Part shown: positions 52,746-61,076 of the stretch, in pieces
How positions within the stretch are numbered: position 1 is the first letter of the stretch
How the letters are laid out: each line of letters starts with the position of its first letter
Assembly: GCF_018449545.1 (NCBI RefSeq)
Contig: NZ_JAAVUR010000024.1
Span: forward strand, 1 to 63,017
Reading direction: 5' to 3'
Length of the DNA: 63,017 nt
Origin: Granulicella sp. dw_53
GTDB taxonomy: Bacteria > Acidobacteriota > Terriglobia > Terriglobales > Acidobacteriaceae
Made by a program: the position numbers and the translations under genes
Notes under the pieces: generated by a model
Databases searched by the model: none
What the model saw: only the letters and a program-made list of their open reading frames with translations
Told to the model about the DNA's origin: nothing

Positions 52746-53461
52746 TAGTTCTGCCCTCCCTTCGAGTCGTCACCCGCCAGCCGCCGAGCAAAGCTCTGCA
52801 CCAGCAACCGGTCCGTCTCGGCTGAAACTACTAGTTTTCGCGCAGCCTGCTCAATCGCCAACTCGGCAGCGTACTGCTGAAGCTGACGCTGTGCCTGGAT
52901 CGTGGCCGCAGCAATCTCCTGCTCGGCCGATGTAAGAATCTTCTGCTTCTCTTCTTCAACCGAGGCCTTGATGCGCTGTTCGTCCGCCGCAGAGTCTTTC
53001 TCCGCCTGCGCCTTCATCGCTGCAATCTGTCCATCCAACTTGCTAAGACGCTCTTCCACGCTACTCAGACGGACACTGGCCTCTTCCGTCGCCGTGCGGG
53101 CATCCACCAGATGCTTCTGAATCGCAGTATTTCTGCCACGGAAGACACCGGGCAAAGTCTTCACCAGGAACCAGAGAACCAGAACCGCGAGAATGCCAAA
53201 GTTAGCCCACTGGAACGCCGTTGAGGCCTGCTCTGTCGTCATTCCCAGCTTCGAACCGATGAACTTCACCGAAGGAGAGTGCAGATACGCATCGTTCTCT
53301 TCGGACTCCGACTTCTTCGCTTCCGGAGACTGCGTCGCCGTCTTGCTCTTCTGCTCTACAGACTGACTCGTCGGCTCCTGCGCGAACGCGGAGTGCGCTG
53401 GAACTGACAAACCAGCCGCAAGAATCATCAACGCTAAAAACTTAGTAGAAGGAAGCCTCAC
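52745..53461 (-). CDS. atpF: ATP synthase b subunit with signal peptide-like N-terminus
   Basis: 238 aa. A signal peptide-like segment (FLALMILAAGLSVPAHSAFA, 8-27) and a polar stretch (28-75) precede the expected membrane helix (FGILAVLVLWFLVKTLPGVF, about 88-107) and the long coiled-coil stalk. Ordinary b subunits start close to the membrane helix. It overlaps atpF' by 4 bp (ATGA). Peripheral stalk of FoF1. Confidence 0.88.
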   Translation of the reverse strand: MRLPSTKFLALMILAAGLSVPAHSAFAQEPTSQSVEQKSKTATQSPEAKKSESEENDAYLHSPSVKFIGSKLGMTTEQASTAFQWANFGILAVLVLWFLVKTLPGVFRGRNTAIQKHLVDARTATEEASVRLSSVEERLSKLDGQIAAMKAQAEKDSAADEQRIKASVEEEKQKILTSAEQEIAAATIQAQRQLQQYAAELAIEQAARKLVVSAETDRLLVQSFARRLAGDDSKGGQN

Positions 53462-53925
53462 TGTGTCACCTCCGGGGCTACAACACCGGCAGGTAGAACC
53501 GCCTTCAATATCTGTGCGCTCAATTCGGAGCTCAGGCCTTCGATCTGCGAGCGAGCCGCAGCAGCGCTCTGCTCGATGTCCAAACGCGCTGTCTTGATCC
53601 GCTCTTGCGTGGACTGTCGTACCTGCTCCAACGCTGCATCGCGCTCAGCGTTCCATTGCTTCAGCTTCTGGTCGCGAGCCTGAAAGATCTCGTTCTTCGC
53701 GCTGCGCAGCTTGTCTTCATATACGGAGGTCTCTGCCTCCGCGGCTGCGATCGCGCCTCGCGCCTGTTCTACCGCTCCACTCGTCCGGGCTCGCCGCTCT
53801 GCCAGGACCTTGTCCAGAGGACGCCGAACCAGCACGCCATAGGCGATGACCAACAAAATAAAGAGCACCATGGTCGGCACAGAGCCGAGCACAAGTTCAC
53901 CGAGTTGTCTAAGTATCTGGTCCAT
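53458..53925 (-). CDS. ATP synthase b' subunit
   Basis: 155 aa. Membrane helix VPTMVLFILLVIAYGVLV (about 15-33) then RRPLDKVLAERRARTSGAVE and a coiled-coil stalk, the usual b/b' pattern. A second stalk subunit beside atpF means a heterodimeric b/b' stalk as in photosynthetic bacteria and acidobacteria. First gene of the operon; a and c subunit genes are not in the window. Confidence 0.9.
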   Translation of the reverse strand: MDQILRQLGELVLGSVPTMVLFILLVIAYGVLVRRPLDKVLAERRARTSGAVEQARGAIAAAEAETSVYEDKLRSAKNEIFQARDQKLKQWNAERDAALEQVRQSTQERIKTARLDIEQSAAAARSQIEGLSSELSAQILKAVLPAGVVAPEVTQ

Positions 53926-54035
53926 GAGGGGGTTCGGCCGTAGCCGCTTTGGAGATTCCGCTTACCGGACCAGATGCAGGTACGGCTCCTGAAAGATGTA
54001 TATAAGGGCGAGAACGGTTCCTTGCAGTACACCTA

Positions 54036-54065
54036 GTTTTAGCAAAGCGGTGATGACAGTGTCAA
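54036..54065 (-). promoter_or_regulatory. Candidate atp operon promoter
   Basis: On the minus strand TTGACA (54060-54065) is followed after 18 bp by TAAAAC (54036-54041). This predicts a start point about 100 nt upstream of the b' gene. Confidence 0.5.
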
Positions 54066-54191
54066 ACAAAACCACACCGATAACCGTTCGATGGGTGCGG
54101 TAAGCGAACGGAATCCCAAATTCATTCTTCTTTCACAGTGCCAGGCTGATCCATTAGAATAGATCTACCACCCGGACCCATTCCTGGGTCA

Positions 54192-54243
54192 CACAGGCTG
54201 CGTGCTTTGGGACCCACCTCCGCTCCCAACCAGGCAGCCTGTG
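54192..54243 (-). terminator. Stem-loop directly after hflX
   Basis: CACAGGCTGC and GCAGCCTGTG form a perfect 10-bp stem enclosing 32 nt with inner pairing; its edge touches the hflX stop. A second small hairpin, GACCCA-TTCC-TGGGTC, follows. No U tract, so terminator function is unproven. Confidence 0.5.
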
Positions 54244-55797
54244 CTAGTTAATTCGCTCCCGAAAGCGGCGGTATCGGTTGAGCAGCGACTCGGGCCCTTT
54301 TGCAGATAGGTAGGCCAAATTTCCTTCGAACCGCTTCTCCTTCAAGACCGCTCCTGCCTCCAGTGCAGCCAGCACCGCTCCCTCCGACTGTGGAATCCGG
54401 AATTGCATCTCGATGAGTGGGTCCTCGACCAGAGCAGCGTCGATCGCCGTCAGAAGATGATCCAATCCTAGTTTCTTCAGCCCTGAGACCGCGACGCTTC
54501 CCGGAGTTCCCATCGGGACGGCTCCATCCGCGGCGATCAGGTCCACCTTATTCAGGACCTCGATGCGAGGGGTCTTTGAGACGTCCAGCTCGGATAGGAC
54601 CTTCTCCACCTGAACCTTCTGCTCCTCCACCATCGAGCTCGAAGCGTCGCGAACGTGCAGCAGCAGTTCCGCTCTCTCGACCTCCTCCAGCGTTGCCCGG
54701 AAGCTCGTCACCAGCGTATGGGGCAGGTTCCGGATGAAGCCCACGGTGTCCGAGAGCAGGACCTTTCGCTTCGATGGAAGCTGCACGAGCTTCAGTTTTG
54801 GGTCCAACGTCGCGAACATTCGCGACGACTCCAGCACTCCCGCCTCAGTCAGGGCGTTGAACAGCGTGCTCTTGCCGGCGTTCGTATACCCCACGAGGGC
54901 AACTACCGGCACAGGGACGGCTTCCCTGCGCTGTCTTTGCTGCCGCCGAATGCGTCGGACCGCCTCCAGTTGCTCCTTCACATGGTCGATGCGGAGGTTG
55001 ATCTTGCGCCGGTCGGTCTCGAGCTGCGTCTCACCTGGACCGCGGGTTCCGATGCCGCCACCTAGCTGGCTCATCGACTTGCCTCGTCCTGCAAGCCTTG
55101 GGAGCTGATACTCGAGTTGCGCCAGCTCTACCTGTAGCTGACCTTCCCGCGTCCTGGCGTGCCGCGCAAAGATGTCCAGAATGAGCTGGGTCCGGTCGAT
55201 CACACGGCAAGGCAGCCTTGCCTCCAGGTTCCTGAGCTGCGAGGGTGTCAGGTCGTGGTCGAAGAGCACCAGATCTGCGCCGGTCGAAGCCAGGACTCCC
55301 TCGATCTCCTCCAGCTTGCCTTGGCCGATCAGCGTCGCTGGATCGGGCTTCGGTCTGCGTTGGATCAGGGTCGCGGCGACCTCTGCTCCGGCGCTTCGGG
55401 CTAACTCTTCGAACTCTGCCAGCGAGGCGTCGAAGTCCAGGTCGGCGAGACTTGGCTCCGCACTGTCCTTTCCGGGCCTGGCGGTTTGTCTCTTTGGTGG
55501 CGAGACTCCGTCCTCCGGATCCGCATTCCACTCTTCAGGCTCATTTCGGTCCAGAAAGCCTGAGGTGTCCAGCGATACTGCCGCAGATCTCCGGGCGAGC
55601 TGCGCTGCTGCTGTCAGATTCCGTCTCTGAGCGGTGAATTCGACCGCGACCAGCACCGCACGCTCTGCGTGGGGACGATTTGCCGAGGCGGCAGTCTCGC
55701 GGGCCGCGGCTTCGTGCCGTGCGACGAGGCTACGCCGCGCCGGTTGACTGGCGCGGTTTTTCTTCTCCTCTGAGATGTTCTTGTCTTCTGCGGTCAA
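54244..55797 (-). CDS. hflX: GTPase HflX
   Basis: 517 aa. The HflX N-domain precedes GRGKSMSQLGGGIGTRGPGE, then TQLETDRRKINLRIDHVKEQ; the G1 loop VALVGYTNAGKSTLFNALTE, the DTVGFIRNLPHTLV switch II and NKVDLI follow. Ribosome-splitting GTPase under stress. An unusual N-terminal extension of about 100 residues includes a proline/acidic stretch (EPEEWNADPEDGVSPPKRQT). It follows hfq by 24 bp, as in enterobacterial hfq-hflX. Confidence 0.93.
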   Translation of the reverse strand: MTAEDKNISEEKKNRASQPARRSLVARHEAAARETAASANRPHAERAVLVAVEFTAQRRNLTAAAQLARRSAAVSLDTSGFLDRNEPEEWNADPEDGVSPPKRQTARPGKDSAEPSLADLDFDASLAEFEELARSAGAEVAATLIQRRPKPDPATLIGQGKLEEIEGVLASTGADLVLFDHDLTPSQLRNLEARLPCRVIDRTQLILDIFARHARTREGQLQVELAQLEYQLPRLAGRGKSMSQLGGGIGTRGPGETQLETDRRKINLRIDHVKEQLEAVRRIRRQQRQRREAVPVPVVALVGYTNAGKSTLFNALTEAGVLESSRMFATLDPKLKLVQLPSKRKVLLSDTVGFIRNLPHTLVTSFRATLEEVERAELLLHVRDASSSMVEEQKVQVEKVLSELDVSKTPRIEVLNKVDLIAADGAVPMGTPGSVAVSGLKKLGLDHLLTAIDAALVEDPLIEMQFRIPQSEGAVLAALEAGAVLKEKRFEGNLAYLSAKGPESLLNRYRRFRERIN

Positions 55798-55821
55798 CGG
55801 CCAGACTTCTGCGCCCAGGTT

Positions 55822-56148
55822 CTACGAACCATGGGTTCCTGTAGCTTCGTGTAAGACCGGATGCGAAGCAGCAGGAGAGGGTCCTGCACCGCTACGCGGC
55901 TCCGTCTTGGCCTCCGAGCGCAGTTCCGTATGCGCTCCGGCACGTCCACTAACTACCGTTGAGATGGCGTGCTTGAAGATAAGTTGCTCCTGGCTGTTGT
56001 TCTCCAACAGCACTGAGTATTTATCGAAAGAACGGATTCGCCCTGTGAGCTTCACCCCGCTCACCAGATAAATCGTAATGGGACTCTTGTCTTTGCGAAC
56101 CGTGTTGAGAAAAGTGTCCTGAATGTTCTGTGCCGGCTTTGATTCCAT
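55822..56148 (-). CDS. hfq: RNA chaperone Hfq
   Basis: 108 aa. NIQDTFLNTVRKDKSPITIY, then LVSGVKLTGRIRSFDKYSVL and NSQEQLIFKHAISTVV make the Sm1 and Sm2 motifs of Hfq. A charged tail of about 35 residues (GAHTELRSEAKTEPRS) follows the Sm core. AGAAGGAGATCGGCACC precedes the ATG. Binds small RNAs and their targets; relevant to the structured repeats in this genome. In an operon with hflX. Confidence 0.95.
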   Translation of the reverse strand: MESKPAQNIQDTFLNTVRKDKSPITIYLVSGVKLTGRIRSFDKYSVLLENNSQEQLIFKHAISTVVSGRAGAHTELRSEAKTEPRSGAGPSPAASHPVLHEATGTHGS

Positions 56149-56401
56149 GGTGCCGATCTCCTTCTGCGGGGTTCATCCAACAATTACGTTAAGGCCTGGC
56201 CGAACAGCTAGAGTCCAGCATTGATTCTGATTCGGACGGGAGACACCCATTAACGTCGGGTGCACCACACTGCCTTATCAAACCTGACCACAATACGAGC
56301 ATCCCACGCAATTTTCAACTCGCGGAGTGCTTTGTTCCTCATTCTGCGCGGTGTGTCCCGCGATAATTCCCGATAGGACACCCGGAATGTTCTGCCCTTC
56401 G

Positions 56402-56434
56402 ATACCGGTTCAGGCTTCCATCTGCCTCCGGTAT
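56402..56434. promoter_or_regulatory. Inverted repeat upstream of DegT aminotransferase
   Basis: ATACCGG (56402-56408) and CCGGTAT (56428-56434) are perfect inverse copies separated by 19 bp, ending 3 bp before the ATG at 56438. Could be an operator or an RNA hairpin at the start site. Confidence 0.45.
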
Positions 56435-56437
56435 AAC

Positions 56438-57628
56438 ATGACAGACGTGTCAAAAAGCGTTTCGCAACCCGTTCCCATGTTGGATTTCTCCCGCCAGTTC
56501 CACGAGATCCGTTTCGAGGTCCTGAACGCCATCGAGGAGGTCTGCCTCTCGCAGAAGTTCATCCTCGGCCCGCAGGTCACCAGCTTTGAGCAATCCGCGG
56601 CGACCGCGTGTGCCGTTCCTCACGCGGTCGGCTGTGCCAGTGGCACGGATGCGCTGTGGCTGGCCATGGCGGCGGCTAATATCGGCAGTCCCGATCCTGG
56701 CCTCAATCCTTCGCGGGACGCCGTGATCACATCTCCCTTCAGCTTCTTCGCTACGGTCAGCGCTATCCTCCGCTGTGGAGCGCGTCCGGTGCTCGCCGAT
56801 ATCGATCCCGCAACTTACAACCTCTCACCTGCGGCGGTTGAGGCGGTGCTTGATTCTCCGCAGGGTGCGTCGGTCAAAGCCGTCCTGCCTGTCCACCTCT
56901 ACGGCCAGTGTGCGGACTGGGACGCGTTCGCTGCGCTCAAGGGTCGCCACGACCTCCTGCTCATCGAGGACGCCGCCCAGGCCTTCGGAGCGGCCTGGAA
57001 TGGGATTCCAGCGGGAGCGCTTGGCGATGCCGCGGCCTTCAGCTTCTATCCGACCAAGAATCTCAGCGCCTTCGGCGATGCGGGACTCCTGACGACTACC
57101 TCGGCCAGCCTCGACGATCACGCTCGTATTCTGCGCGCTCATGGCATGCGGCGACGCTACTACCACGAGGAGATTGGCTGGAACTCGCGGCTCGATAGCA
57201 TCCAGGCAGCGATTCTCGAGGTGAAACTCCGCTATCTGCCGCGCTGGAATCAGCAGCGCCGCGATCTTGCCGCAAACTACGACCAGCTCTTTCGAGCCGC
57301 GAAGCTTACTGGAGGGACCGTCCAGGATGGGATCGTGTTGCCTTTCACCGATCCGCGCGCCACGCACGTCTTCCATCAGTACGTCATTCGGGCTCCACGG
57401 CGCGATGCTCTCCGGCAGTACCTTACCGACCTTCAAATCGGGAGCGAGATCTACTATCCTGTGCCGCTCCACCTGCAGGAGAGTCTCGCGTTTCTCGGCT
57501 ACAAGGCTGGAGACTTTCCCCACTCGGAGGCCGCTGCCGCCGAGGTCCTGGCTCTTCCCATGTATCCCGAACTCCGTGAGGACGAGCAGCAGACGGTAGT
57601 GGAAGCTATCCGTGCCTTCTATGCCTGA
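56438..57628 (+). CDS. DegT/DnrJ/EryC1/StrS family aminotransferase
   Basis: 396 aa. LDFSRQFHEIRFEVLNAI, the GCASGTDALWLAM phosphate site, HLYGQ at 153-157, IEDAAQAFGA and AFSFYPTKNLSAFGDAG with the PLP Lys207 match the sugar aminotransferase family. Makes amino sugars for glycans, often on nucleotide sugars. The start at 56438 lacks a clear ribosome site, but upstream frames are not conserved-looking. No other sugar genes are adjacent. Confidence 0.92.
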   Translation: MTDVSKSVSQPVPMLDFSRQFHEIRFEVLNAIEEVCLSQKFILGPQVTSFEQSAATACAVPHAVGCASGTDALWLAMAAANIGSPDPGLNPSRDAVITSPFSFFATVSAILRCGARPVLADIDPATYNLSPAAVEAVLDSPQGASVKAVLPVHLYGQCADWDAFAALKGRHDLLLIEDAAQAFGAAWNGIPAGALGDAAAFSFYPTKNLSAFGDAGLLTTTSASLDDHARILRAHGMRRRYYHEEIGWNSRLDSIQAAILEVKLRYLPRWNQQRRDLAANYDQLFRAAKLTGGTVQDGIVLPFTDPRATHVFHQYVIRAPRRDALRQYLTDLQIGSEIYYPVPLHLQESLAFLGYKAGDFPHSEAAAAEVLALPMYPELREDEQQTVVEAIRAFYA

Positions 57629-58396
57629 CCTTCCACCTGGCTTGGTGGGGGCGATGTCACCCCTTGCTCCTCTCGTCTTCCACGCACCCCTCCCCCCTCT
57701 TAAATTGCTTAAATTCCTCATTCAACGCCGTTTGAGGGCGAACTCGAAGGGTGTTCTTCGTAATCGTCCTCAACAGGTTCTTCATCTCCACTTTTAATTG
57801 TAGTCAGTGCGCGTAACTAAAGTGCCACTCGGATCTTGCTGATACGCAGGAGTTAGATTGATTTGGGGCTTGACACGCGTTTTTGTTGAGGTTTTCCTGC
57901 ACGAAAACTTTTAGTGTCTGATCTTTCCGGGGTTAGCGAACAACCGCTCGCTCTCCGCCCTGCTCGTATTGCGTCAGCCAATCGGAATAAATATTTTCTT
58001 GGCTTGTTTCCTTAGCGAACGCCTGTGGATTGCAGGGGTTTCAGAATGTGGCCGTAGATCGCCGCTGAGGACGCTCTGTGATTCCGTATATAGGCCCCGA
58101 GATTATCGAAGTTCTTTTGCGAGAGCGGTCTTCCGCGAACGCTCCGCCGAAGGTGAAGATCTCTGCGCTGCCTTCCGAGATGGATTCCCGTTCCGAAGTA
58201 GCGCCTTTCAAGGAGTCCAGGATCTATACGCTTTATTTTGTGGTCTCACTGCTGACGGCGCGGATGTTGCGCTCGTTCTGGACAGAGGATGTTGAGATCA
58301 ATTGAACGGAATGCAGAGTGGCGGATCGGCGCGTTACACGGCCATTGCCATCGCACCCAACGCCATCACACCGAGCACAGACGTAAACTGGAGAGC
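57629..58396. other. Gap holding R2 copy E and no certain gene
   Basis: Besides R2 (57683-57890) there are weak ORFs around 57969-58305; one has a hydrophobic stretch (YTLYFVVSLLTARMLRSF), but start signals and family resemblance are lacking. AT-rich parts lie near 57900-58020. Confidence 0.5.
57683..57890 (-). repeat. R2 repeat copy E (inverted)
   Basis: Inverse orientation: C-rich block (CGCACCCCTCCCCCCTC) 55 nt after the DegT stop, then GTAACTAAAGTGCCACTCGG with GATCTTGCTGAT, and the block 1 complement TTTGGGGCTTGACACGCG. In gene-relative orientation it matches copies A, C and D. Confidence 0.8.
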
Positions 58397-58825
58397 ATGA
58401 AATTTCTTACCGCTTCCCTCTTTGTCTTATCGTCGTTCTGCTACGCTGCGCCACCCGATACCCCCTCCCCAGTCAAGGTTGAGACCCTTCTCCAGAGCGC
58501 TGCCTCATGGGACGGCACGCCTTACAAGACTTATCCTTCCGGCCAACCCCAGATCACCGTGCTCAAGTACACGATCGCGGCCCACACCACGATGAAGTGG
58601 CACACGCACCCTTTTCCCAACTCCGGTTACATTCTCTCGGGCGAGCTTACGATTGAGAAGAAAGACGGCACGAAGAAGCATTTCGTCGCGGGCGAAGCCC
58701 TTACCGAGACGGTCGATAGCGTGCATCGTGGAATCACAGGCGACCAGCCACTAGTGTTGGTGGTCTTCTACGCTGGGACGCCGGGAAAGGCAGTCACAAT
58801 CCCTACTAACGACGAGTCCCATTAG
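58397..58825 (+). CDS. Secreted cupin-domain protein
   Basis: 142 aa from the ATG at 58397 (CTGGAGAGC before it). Signal peptide MKFLTASLFVLSSFCYAAP, then a cupin: AAHTTMKWHTHPFPNSGYIL carries the His-x-His metal pair and GELTIE the beta strand, and VDSVHRGIT the late His. A metal-binding periplasmic cupin of unknown activity. Confidence 0.85.
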   Translation: MKFLTASLFVLSSFCYAAPPDTPSPVKVETLLQSAASWDGTPYKTYPSGQPQITVLKYTIAAHTTMKWHTHPFPNSGYILSGELTIEKKDGTKKHFVAGEALTETVDSVHRGITGDQPLVLVVFYAGTPGKAVTIPTNDESH

Positions 58826-58849
58826 AGCAAGTTCCAGTGAAGCATTGAG

Positions 58850-58887
58850 GCGAGTGGGGAGACCGAAATCCGGTCTCCCCCACTCGC
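58850..58887. terminator. Bidirectional terminator after cupin gene
   Basis: GCGAGTGGGGAGACCG pairs with CGGTCTCCCCCACTCGC (one bulged C) around a 5-nt loop. It lies between convergent genes, 25 nt after the cupin stop, and is followed by TTACTTATTTATT. Confidence 0.8.
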
Positions 58888-58907
58888 TTACTTATTTATT
58901 GGCTTGC

Positions 58908-59486
58908 CTATTTACCTTCAGGGGCTGGAACCATGACGGCGCTGGGATCGACCTTGGGGATGCCGAAGTGACCGCTGAGGTGGAGCAGGTCCAGCGGGCG
59001 GAGGTCGCAGGTGAGCTGGATGACGTTCATATCGCGGGAGGCACGGGAGAGGACCGTGACGCCGTCTATGTCAGCTCCGGAGAAGTGCAGCCAGAGGTCG
59101 GTTACGGGCGCCTTGGGCTGTGCGGTGTTGGTTACGGTCTGGTTGGCGTTTACGAGGTGCTTCCAGCCGGCGGCGTGGTAGGAGTCGATGAGGGAGGTCA
59201 TCGCCTCGGGGGTGTAGAAGGCGGGCCGGGGGTAGCGGTAGTTGTCGACGACGATGCTGTTGATGGCTGCGGCGGCGCGGTGGGCGTCCATGCCGTTGGA
59301 TTCGAGGAGGCCCTGGGCTAGCTGCATCATGGAGCGGTCGAAGACGAAGCCGGTGTGGGTGGCGGGCTGGTCGGCGAGGGTAGAGAGTGTCTGGCCGATA
59401 TTGGCGGGCTGCTGGGCCTGGCCGAAGAGGGGAAGAGCGAGAGCAAGTGCGCCAAACAGGAGGAAGGTGGAGATTTTACAGGTCAT
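58908..59486 (-). CDS. Secreted protein of unknown function
   Basis: 192 aa from the ATG at 59486 (MTCKISTFLLFGALALALPL signal peptide); a start at 59519 is also possible. No recognised domain. A polar, mostly helical body with repeated hydrophobic positions (FVFDRSMMQLAQGLLESNG, AAAINSIVVDNYRYPRPAFY), then beta-rich PVTDLWLHFSGADIDGVTVL. Convergent with the cupin gene. Confidence 0.65.
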   Translation of the reverse strand: MTCKISTFLLFGALALALPLFGQAQQPANIGQTLSTLADQPATHTGFVFDRSMMQLAQGLLESNGMDAHRAAAAINSIVVDNYRYPRPAFYTPEAMTSLIDSYHAAGWKHLVNANQTVTNTAQPKAPVTDLWLHFSGADIDGVTVLSRASRDMNVIQLTCDLRPLDLLHLSGHFGIPKVDPSAVMVPAPEGK

Positions 59487-59601
59487 GTGGGCGGTAGCCT
59501 CTTCTTCTATTGACGCCATTTAGGCGGAATAGTTACGGGGATGGCTTTGAAAAGCTGCTGCCGCCCCCGGTTGTAGATTGGGGCTGGTGGGGGACGGCTT
59601 A

Positions 59602-59631
59602 ACACCGATTTGCACGGATTGCACCGATTTG
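59602..59631. repeat. Short internal repeat CACCGATTTG-CACGGATTG
   Basis: ACACCGATTTGCACGGATTG followed by CACCGATTTG: three near-copies of CACxGATT in a row within an otherwise gene-free 212-bp gap (59487-59698). Similar phrases are known as dispersed repeats in several bacterial phyla. Confidence 0.5.
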
Positions 59632-59698
59632 GTCTTGCCCCTTTTTGGGGGTGTTGGTGTTTTGGTGTTTGTTGGTCAGGTTGGCTTAGATTGCTTTT

Positions 59699-60919
59699 TT
59701 ATTGTAGGGGGCGGGGGGAGAAGTAGCCCATTTTGGCTCGGACGTGGTAGCGGGGGTCGCGGGCCTGGAGGTAGATGGTGCGGAAGGAGCCGTCGTTTTT
59801 GAACTCGGCGGGGGTGTAGATGAGGGAGTATTGGCTGCGGAGCTCTTCCTCGACGTTGTGGAAGGCGGTGGCTACGTCCTCGAGCTTGACGGGGAAGAAG
59901 GCTTGTCCTCCGGTGGCGGCGGAGATGGCTTTGAGTACCTCGTCGCCTTTGTCCTTGCTGGGACTGATGTTGGTGCTGATGGAGTAGACGGTGGTCTCGG
60001 CGCGCTGACACTCCTTGATGGCGTCGGACTGGAGGGCGCGGCTGTAGTTGTCGTCGCCGTCGGAGACGAGGACGAGGGCGCGGCGGACGGCGACCTCGTC
60101 GCGGAGGGTGAGCATCTGCTCGTGGCAGGTTTTGTAGAGGGCGTCGTAGAGGGCGGTTCCGCCGCCGGGACGGAGCTTGCGGATGCCCTGGTTGAGGAGG
60201 TCGACGTTGTTGGTGAAGCCCTGGGCGACGTCGGTCTGGATGTCGAAGCCCTCGATGAAGGCGCGGTCGTTGAGGTGCAGGACCTGGAGGAAGAACTCGA
60301 CGGCGGAGTCCTGCTCAAACTGGAAGCGCTGGCGGATGGAGCTGGAGGTGTCCAGCATGATGCCGACGCGGAGAGGAAGATTGCGGGCGAGGGTGTAGTG
60401 GATAACACGGACGGGCGGGCGGCCGTCGTCGAGGAGACCGAAGCTGTCCTGACGGAGGTTGGGGACGAAGCGGCCCTTTTTGTCGGTGACGGTAAAGATA
60501 AGGTTTACTTCGTTCGCCTGAACCTTAATGGTGGTGATGGGCTCGTCGTTGGCGGGGCTTTGTTGCTGCGTGGGCGCCGGGGTGGATTGCGGCCCGGGGG
60601 TCGTCGTCTGCGTAAGAGCGGAGGGCGATGCAGGAGCGGGTGCGGACGGGCCCTGAGGGAGTTGCTGTGGGGCCGCGGCGGCTACCAGGGGCTGCTGCTG
60701 AGCCGGCTTCTGAACTGGTTGCTGAGCTGGCTGTTGAGCTGCGGGGGAGCTATTGTGGCCGAAGAGGTGGTGCATCCAGCTGGAGTGGGCGGGCGCTGGC
60801 GGATTGACGACAGAGGTGGACTGGGCCTGCGCTGGTGCGGCGCCAAGGTGGAGGAGAATCAAGACTGTCGAGGCTGCGAGGAGGCTCGCAGCGAAGCGGG
60901 AACGGGCGGATGCGGTCAC
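59699..60919 (-). CDS. VWFA-domain protein (TIGR03436-type acidobacterial)
   Basis: 406 aa. A signal peptide (about 10-32) and a Pro/Gln/Ala-rich linker (35-125) precede VWFA. The MIDAS is complete: DTSSS at 190-194, GGGTALYD further on and SDGDDNYSR. The leading segment NLIFTVTDKKGRFVPNLRQD is the strand pattern of the acidobacterial family. Likely a periplasmic or surface metal-dependent binding protein. Divergently placed relative to no close partner. Confidence 0.88.
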   Translation of the reverse strand: MTASARSRFAASLLAASTVLILLHLGAAPAQAQSTSVVNPPAPAHSSWMHHLFGHNSSPAAQQPAQQPVQKPAQQQPLVAAAAPQQLPQGPSAPAPASPSALTQTTTPGPQSTPAPTQQQSPANDEPITTIKVQANEVNLIFTVTDKKGRFVPNLRQDSFGLLDDGRPPVRVIHYTLARNLPLRVGIMLDTSSSIRQRFQFEQDSAVEFFLQVLHLNDRAFIEGFDIQTDVAQGFTNNVDLLNQGIRKLRPGGGTALYDALYKTCHEQMLTLRDEVAVRRALVLVSDGDDNYSRALQSDAIKECQRAETTVYSISTNISPSKDKGDEVLKAISAATGGQAFFPVKLEDVATAFHNVEEELRSQYSLIYTPAEFKNDGSFRTIYLQARDPRYHVRAKMGYFSPRPLQ

Positions 60920-61076
60920 GCGGTTGATTCTACCGAATCTGACGGGCGGGTGCGGCGCGGGTTTGGGTTTCGAGGTGGTTTGGCTGGAGCGAAAGATTGG
61001 ATTTGGGACGAGTGGGCGAACGCAAGGCTTGGCACGTCGTCTGTAACGGCGGTGTTGCTTCCTGAGCGTGGCGCGA

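Larger units (their letters stand above)
53926..54243. other. Gap between atp operon and hflX with promoter and hairpins
   Basis: A candidate atp promoter (54036-54065) and a long-range inverted repeat just past the hflX stop (54192-54201 with 54234-54243). No gene is evident. Confidence 0.55.

Noticed and set aside
54176..54260. Possible tRNA or small RNA gene after hflX
   Set aside because: The inverted repeat does not fold into a cloverleaf and lacks a T-loop consensus; no tRNA was found in any gap.
1541..57890. CRISPR array or insertion sequence as explanation of the repeats
   Set aside because: Repeats are kilobases apart, unequal in length, without regular spacers, transposase genes or target-site duplications.
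57969..58305. ORFs of 75 and 108 aa between R2 copy E and the cupin gene
   Set aside because: No ribosome site, no recognisable family, and overlapping frames; may be remnants but cannot be supported.
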